Origin: Thermoplasmata archaeon
GTDB lineage: Archaea; Thermoplasmatota; Thermoplasmata; Lutacidiplasmatales; UBA184
Reading direction: 5' to 3'
DNA: 10,457 nucleotides
Assembly: GCA_030038885.1 (NCBI GenBank)
Contig: JASHQY010000046.1
Span: 1 to 10,457, forward strand
A model generated the notes under the pieces. That model saw only the letters and a list, made by a program, of their open reading frames with translations, ran no database searches and had not been told where the DNA came from. The position numbers and the translations under genes are program-made. Numbering within the stretch: the stretch's first letter is position 1; each line of letters begins with the position of its first letter. This document shows positions 7,383-10,457 of this stretch, in pieces.

Positions 7383-7907
7383 ATGATCCGACTTTCCGAG
7401 GGGGCGCTGCCGCCCGAATTGCGGGTCGCGTTCGCCGACTGTCCGGTCAAGGCGAGCCTCGACGTGCTCGGGCGGAAGTGGGCGTTCCTGATCCTCCGGA
7501 ACATCGGGCTCTACCGAGCGGAGCGGTTCAGCGAGATGCTCCGGATCACCCCCGGCCTGACCAAGCGGGTGCTCGTCATGCGGCTCCGGGAGCTCGAGCG
7601 CGCGGGCTTCCTCCGCGCCGTGGAACGGGGACCCCATCGCACGCGCTGGGGCCTCACGGAAAAGGGCCAGGACGCGCTCCCGATCCTGATGATGATGGTC
7701 CAGTTCGGTTCGAAGTGGTACGCGGACGAGGTGTTCGCCGACCACCGACCCCGCGCGCTCAGCGAGGTGTTCGACCCCGCATACATCCAGCGCACGCTCC
7801 ACGACCTGTTCGCCCGGCGCGTCCTCCCCAGGGCCCGGCCGGGACCGCGGCGATCGACACCGGAACTGCGCCGATCGCCGACGGTCCCGCCGACCGCCGC
7901 GGGCTGA
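7383..7907 (+). CDS. HxlR-family winged helix-turn-helix transcriptional regulator
   Basis: This is a DNA-binding regulator of 174 residues. The HxlR signature is clear: C20-P-V-K near the N-terminus, LDVLGRKWAFLILRNI (26-41), the recognition helix region FSEMLRITPGLTKRVLVMRL (49-68), the LRELERAGFL turn (69-78), a wing at about 79-92, and GLTEKGQDALPIL (90-102). C20 is the only cysteine in the protein and sits at the conserved N-terminal position. In some HxlR relatives (YodB, HypR) an N-terminal cysteine senses disulfide or electrophile stress. After residue 147 there is a Pro/Arg-rich tail of about 27 residues that is not part of the usual fold and may be disordered. The ATG has no Shine-Dalgarno site, consistent with a very short or absent leader. 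The gene lies 113 nt upstream of an NAD(P)-binding protein that is a natural candidate target. HxlR proteins usually dimerise through the C-terminal helix. Confidence 0.92.
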   Translation: MIRLSEGALPPELRVAFADCPVKASLDVLGRKWAFLILRNIGLYRAERFSEMLRITPGLTKRVLVMRLRELERAGFLRAVERGPHRTRWGLTEKGQDALPILMMMVQFGSKWYADEVFADHRPRALSEVFDPAYIQRTLHDLFARRVLPRARPGPRRSTPELRRSPTVPPTAAG

Positions 7908-7993
7908 GGGGACCGCCTTCTCGGGGAGAGTGCGCCTCCCTCGCGGTCGGGGGCCGCTCCGCCGCCGCGCGCCCGTTCGAGCGTCCGAGCCGC

Positions 7994-7998
7994 TATAT
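7994..7998 (+). promoter_or_regulatory. TATA box of the NmrA-like gene
   Basis: TATAT within CGCTATATCG is centred 25 nt upstream of the ATG at 8021. It is flanked by a very GC-rich sequence, and there is no Shine-Dalgarno motif between it and the start. This is the clearest archaeal leaderless-type promoter in the window. It implies the gene can be transcribed independently of the regulator gene before it. Confidence 0.6.
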
Positions 7999-8020
7999 CG
8001 CCGCCTCCGGTGGCCCCGCC

Positions 8021-8968
8021 ATGTCGACCGCTCCGTCGGGGGACGAACGTCCGGTGCTTTCGGTCGGTGCCACCGGCGACTTGGGGAGCCGCACGGTCCG
8101 AGCGCTGCGCGCTCGGGGCCTGCGCGTCCGGGCGCTGGTGCGTCCGGGCAGCGACGTCCGGCGGCTGCCGACCGAAGGGATCGAGGTCGTCGCGGGCGAC
8201 CTCCTGGATCCCCCGTCGCTGGCGCGCGCGGTGCAGGGCGTCCGCGCGGTCGTGAGCACCGCGATCGGCTACTCGCGCCGACGCAAGGGCGACTCGCTGC
8301 GCACCGACACCGAGGGCAATCGCAACCTCGTCCTCGCGGCGAAGGATGCCGGAGTGCCCCGGTTCGTCTTCCTCAGCATCCTCGCCTGCGACCAGGCGCC
8401 GGACGTCCCGCATTTCTGGGCGAAGAAACTGACCGAGGACGCGCTCCAGCAGGCGGGAGTGCCGTTCGTCGCCCTGCGTCCGGGCGCGTTCCTCGCGTCG
8501 CCGCAGGGTCGGTTCCGCGAATGGATGCTCCGGAACTTCGCGAAGGGCCGGGTGATGGCGATGACCCCCGCCGGGATCCGGATCACGTACATCGCTCCCG
8601 AGGAGGTCGCCCGCGCGCTCGCGATGGCGGTCGACGAACCCCGGGCGGTGGGCGAGCGGATCGATCTCGGCTCCGACCGGCCGCTGTCCGGGCCCGAGCT
8701 CGCCGAGATGCTGAGCGGCCTCCTGGGCCGCCGGATCGAGCCGCGCGCGATGTTCGGACCCGGGGCACCGTTCGCGATGAAGCTCCTCGCTGCGTTCAAT
8801 CCCGGGATGCGGGACATGATGGCGATGGGACGGTTCTTCCAGACCGGCAAGTACGTCGCGAACACGAGCCGCCAGGCCGAGCTCTTCGGTCCGGTCCCCC
8901 GGGTGGAGGACGCTGCCCGGCAGATGCTGACCGACCTGGGTCTCCTCCCCCGAACCTCGCCGGGATAG
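8021..8968 (+). CDS. NmrA-like / atypical short-chain dehydrogenase family NAD(P)-binding protein
   Basis: The 315-residue product has an N-terminal Rossmann fold with GATGDLG (16-22). R41 at the end of the second strand (RALVRPGS) favours NADPH over NADH. VVAGDLLDPPSL (57-67), VVSTAIG (78-84) and the FVFLSILACD strand (116-124) follow. A lysine at 135-136 (FWAKKLTE) sits where the SDR catalytic Lys falls, but the preceding Tyr of YxxxK is replaced by Phe, so classical dehydrogenase chemistry is doubtful. FVALRPGAFL (149-158), the YIAPEEVARAL block (190-200) and a C-terminal domain fit the NmrA/complex-I NDUFA9-like group. Members act as quinone or aldehyde reductases, as epimerases, or as redox-sensing proteins without catalysis. 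The start is set by the TATA box 25 nt upstream and by the immediate onset of the fold. The open frame extends further upstream but reads antisense-like, Arg-rich sequence through the regulator. The neighbouring HxlR gene suggests redox-linked expression. Confidence 0.87.
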   Translation: MSTAPSGDERPVLSVGATGDLGSRTVRALRARGLRVRALVRPGSDVRRLPTEGIEVVAGDLLDPPSLARAVQGVRAVVSTAIGYSRRRKGDSLRTDTEGNRNLVLAAKDAGVPRFVFLSILACDQAPDVPHFWAKKLTEDALQQAGVPFVALRPGAFLASPQGRFREWMLRNFAKGRVMAMTPAGIRITYIAPEEVARALAMAVDEPRAVGERIDLGSDRPLSGPELAEMLSGLLGRRIEPRAMFGPGAPFAMKLLAAFNPGMRDMMAMGRFFQTGKYVANTSRQAELFGPVPRVEDAARQMLTDLGLLPRTSPG

Positions 8969-9117
8969 TCCCCGGCCGGAGGGCGCCCGCCCCCGCACCG
9001 GTGGGCGTCGGGAGATCCCCCTCCCTCTCGCGCCCGGCGGAGGTCGGGACCACCTCTCGTTCCCCGGGGGGACGGGGGTGCCGGCATCGTGCCGGGTCCC
9101 TCGATCGGGGGTCCGGC
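8969..9117. other. Convergent intergenic region with small hairpins
   Basis: No gene is visible in these 149 nt between two converging genes. A perfect 6-bp stem with a 3-nt loop (CCGGCA-TCG-TGCCGG, 9081-9095) and a G/C-rich near-palindrome (TTCCCCGGGGGGA, about 9060-9072) are present. Either could contribute to transcription termination, but no clear T-run follows on either strand. Confidence 0.35.
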
Positions 9118-9831
9118 TCACTTCGGGGGCGGGAGCTCGAGGCGGGCGCGCTCGACCGCGATCAGCGCGCCGGACGCCGCGCTCGCGCGCGCGACCTCCG
9201 CCGCCTCGTCGAGCAGCTGGCGGGCCCGCGGCGCGTCCTTCCTCTCGAGGAACAGCTCCGCGAGCGCGACGAGCCCCATCGCGACGCCGGGCTCGAACCG
9301 CAGGCTGCGGCGCAGGCGCACGGATTCTCCCAGGTGGTTCTCGGCCTCCGCGGGCATCCCCTCGAGGAACGCGAGGAATCCGAGGTGGCGCTCGACGCAC
9401 GAGAGCAGGAGCTGGTCGTCGGCCCGCTCGGCGAGCGCGCGGGCCTCCTCGAGCGCGAGCGACGCCGCCGAGTAGTCCCGGTTCAGCACCTGCTCCAGCG
9501 TCCCGATCCAGAAGAGGGCCTCCCGCTCCCCGGCGGAGTTCCCCAGCCGGTGGAAGAGCTCGGCCGCTCGCCGAAAATGCGGCAGCGCCGGCCGCCCGTT
9601 GGCCCCGAGGGCCGGGTACCCGCCCGGGCCCGAGCGCAGGTACTGCTCGTAGATCAGCCGTCCCCGGGCCAGCGCGATCTCGGCCTCGGTCGCGTCGAGC
9701 AGGCGCTCCGCGTCGGACCACGCGGGCGCGCTCCACTCGTGGCTCTCGATCCGCACGAGGGGCGAGATCCGACGGATCCGCTCCTCGAGCGGCAGATCCC
9801 GCGCTCCCCCGGACTCCGGCGCGGCGGTCAT
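9118..9831 (-). CDS. Small TPR-like helical repeat protein of unknown function
   Basis: The 237-residue product is soluble and strongly alpha-helical, with TPR-like helix pairs. Recognisable segments are about 84-117 (HFRRAAELFHRLGNSAGE, then LFWIGTLEQVL), 120-157 (ASLALEEARALAERADD, then VERHLGFLAFLEG), 161-175 (AEAENHLGESVRLRR) and 184-215 (MGLVALAELFLERKDAPRAR, then LLDEAAEVAR). The spacing follows the A8-G-A-F pattern of TPRs, but not every position is kept. The first 80 residues are less repetitive and contain an acidic, Trp-containing stretch (HEWSAPAWSDAERLLD). There is no signal peptide or enzymatic motif. It may be a scaffold or partner protein; the partner cannot be named. The start is well supported by GGGGAG 7 nt before the ATG. 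Base composition and codon use match the neighbours. It is divergent from the PHP gene across 99 nt. Confidence 0.72.
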   Translation of the reverse strand: MTAAPESGGARDLPLEERIRRISPLVRIESHEWSAPAWSDAERLLDATEAEIALARGRLIYEQYLRSGPGGYPALGANGRPALPHFRRAAELFHRLGNSAGEREALFWIGTLEQVLNRDYSAASLALEEARALAERADDQLLLSCVERHLGFLAFLEGMPAEAENHLGESVRLRRSLRFEPGVAMGLVALAELFLERKDAPRARQLLDEAAEVARASAASGALIAVERARLELPPPK

Positions 9832-9838
9832 GGCGACG

Positions 9839-9844
9839 CTCCCC
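9839..9844 (-). promoter_or_regulatory. Shine-Dalgarno site of the TPR-like gene
   Basis: On the minus strand GGGGAG is separated by 7 nt (CGTCGCC) from the ATG at 9831. It fixes the start and implies a leadered transcript for this gene. Confidence 0.6.
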
Positions 9845-9903
9845 CGGACGGCAGCGGCGAAGACCCTTCAGCCTTTCGCCGACCGCGGGGCGGTCCCCAG
9901 AGC

Positions 9904-9909
9904 CTAAGT
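9904..9909 (+). promoter_or_regulatory. TATA-like box of the PHP gene
   Basis: CTAAGT is the only AT-richer hexamer in the region. It is centred about 25 nt upstream of the GTG at 9931, the same spacing as the TATA-like boxes of the cyclase and NmrA-like genes. No Shine-Dalgarno sequence intervenes. The box itself is weak. Confidence 0.4.
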
Positions 9910-9930
9910 GACTCGCCGACTCACCGGGGC

Positions 9931-10457
9931 GTGCCGCGCGCTCCCGAGACCGCGAACCTCGCGCGCCGCCGAGCCGATTTCCATGCCCATTCCTTCCTGA
10001 CGGACGGAACGACCTCCCCGACCGAGATGTGGAACGAGGCCGAAGCCCTCGACCACCGGGCGCTCGCGCTCACCGACCACCTCTCCCTCGACGATCCCGA
10101 GCCGCTCCTGGCCCGGCTCCGGCGCGAGGCCTCCGCGTGGGACGGCACGGGATTCCTCCCGCTCATCGGGGTCGAGCTCACGAAGATCCCTCCCCGACGG
10201 ATCGCCGAAGTGGCCCGGGCGTCCCGTCGTGCGGGCGCGGAGATCGTGATCGTCCACGGAGAGACGATCGTCGAGCACGTGCCGGCCGGGACGAACCACG
10301 CGGCGATCGATTCGGCCGAGGTCGACGTCCTCGCCCACCCGGGGCTCCTCGACCCGAAGGACGCGGAGCTCGCGCACGCGCACTCGGTCGTGCTCGAGAT
10401 CTCGGCGCGGCGGGGGCACGCGCTCGCGAACGGGCTCGTCGTGCGCGAGGCGCTCGC
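9931..10457 (+). CDS. PHP-domain phosphoesterase (histidinol-phosphatase-like), 3' end outside window
   Basis: The first 175 residues are visible and no stop occurs before the window edge. Metal-ligand motifs of the PHP fold appear in order: DFHAHS (H18, H20), TDG (D25), LTDH (H50), GVEL (E82), VHGETIVE (H109, E111) and LAHPG (H136). The later LEISARRGHALANG block is also characteristic. The order and wording match the short stand-alone PHP proteins found widely in archaea, often annotated as histidinol-phosphate phosphatase domain proteins. About 40-50 residues, including the expected final D-x-H motif, should lie beyond the edge. The substrate is uncertain: histidinol phosphate, another phosphomonoester or a nucleic acid end are all possible. 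The GTG start leaves a 15-residue leader before the first metal motif, and no better start is seen upstream. A TATA-like hexamer 25 nt upstream supports leaderless expression. Confidence 0.87.
   Translation, partial: MPRAPETANLARRRADFHAHSFLTDGTTSPTEMWNEAEALDHRALALTDHLSLDDPEPLLARLRREASAWDGTGFLPLIGVELTKIPPRRIAEVARASRRAGAEIVIVHGETIVEHVPAGTNHAAIDSAEVDVLAHPGLLDPKDAELAHAHSVVLEISARRGHALANGLVVREAL

Noticed and set aside
7229..7504. N-terminal extension of the propeller protein to a start at 7504
   Set aside because: The extension runs antisense into the HxlR gene and through the shared AT-rich promoter region, and its sequence is unlike the propeller. The fold begins directly at the ATG at 7228.
7367..8020. 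N-terminal extension of the NmrA-like protein to about 7367
   Set aside because: It overlaps the regulator gene in another frame, is Arg/Pro-rich, and would place the Rossmann fold 218 residues inside the protein. The TATA box 25 nt before 8021 supports the short form.
7511..9736. A 741-codon open frame on the minus strand across the regulator, NmrA-like and TPR-like genes
   Set aside because: It is a compositional shadow. The real genes in other frames have recognisable folds and promoter signals, and this frame has none.
1..10457. Mobile element, CRISPR, defence or toxin-antitoxin system
   Set aside because: No transposase, integrase, spaced repeat array, nuclease-helicase pair or small overlapping toxin-antitoxin pair is visible. 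Base composition is even across the window.

Overview
The window is about 70% G+C and carries eight protein-coding genes. Seven are complete and one runs off the right edge. I see no rRNA, tRNA, CRISPR array, insertion sequence or phage gene. The most likely source is a GC-rich archaeon, probably of the Thermoplasmatota, but this is an inference. It rests on two things. Several plus-strand genes lack a good Shine-Dalgarno site and instead have an AT-rich, TATA-like hexamer about 25 nt upstream of the start codon, the arrangement of archaeal leaderless promoters. The partial last gene also resembles the PHP-domain proteins common in euryarchaea, with a DFHAHS / VHGETIVE / AHPG series of blocks. 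A GC-rich bacterium is not excluded, because most of the other genes are of families common in bacteria.

Layout. Positions 239-3736 (minus strand) hold a two-gene operon: phosphoketolase (xfp) followed 15 nt later by acetate kinase (ackA). Together they give a short route from xylulose-5-phosphate or fructose-6-phosphate through acetyl phosphate to acetate and ATP, without CoA. A 379-nt region with a 15-nt tandem repeat and a small inverted repeat separates this operon from a divergent plus-strand gene (4116-6041). That gene encodes a class III adenylate cyclase domain fused to a TolB-like domain and a TPR array. Convergent with it, 6098-7228 (minus) encodes a cytosolic Asp-box (BNR) beta-propeller protein.

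Divergent from the propeller gene, across a 154-nt AT-richer promoter region, lies an HxlR-family regulator (7383-7907). It is followed by an NmrA/atypical-SDR NAD(P)-binding protein (8021-8968) that has its own TATA-like element. A small TPR-like protein (9118-9831, minus) converges on the latter. A PHP-domain phosphoesterase starts divergently at 9931 and is cut by the window end.

The only clear multi-gene pathway is phosphoketolase plus acetate kinase. The HxlR/NmrA pair looks like a redox- or electrophile-response module by analogy. The cyclase fusion is a stand-alone signalling protein. I do not see a convincing wholly new system. The most unusual points are the bacterial-type phosphoketolase-acetate kinase bypass and the class III cyclase-TolB-TPR protein in what looks like an archaeal genome.
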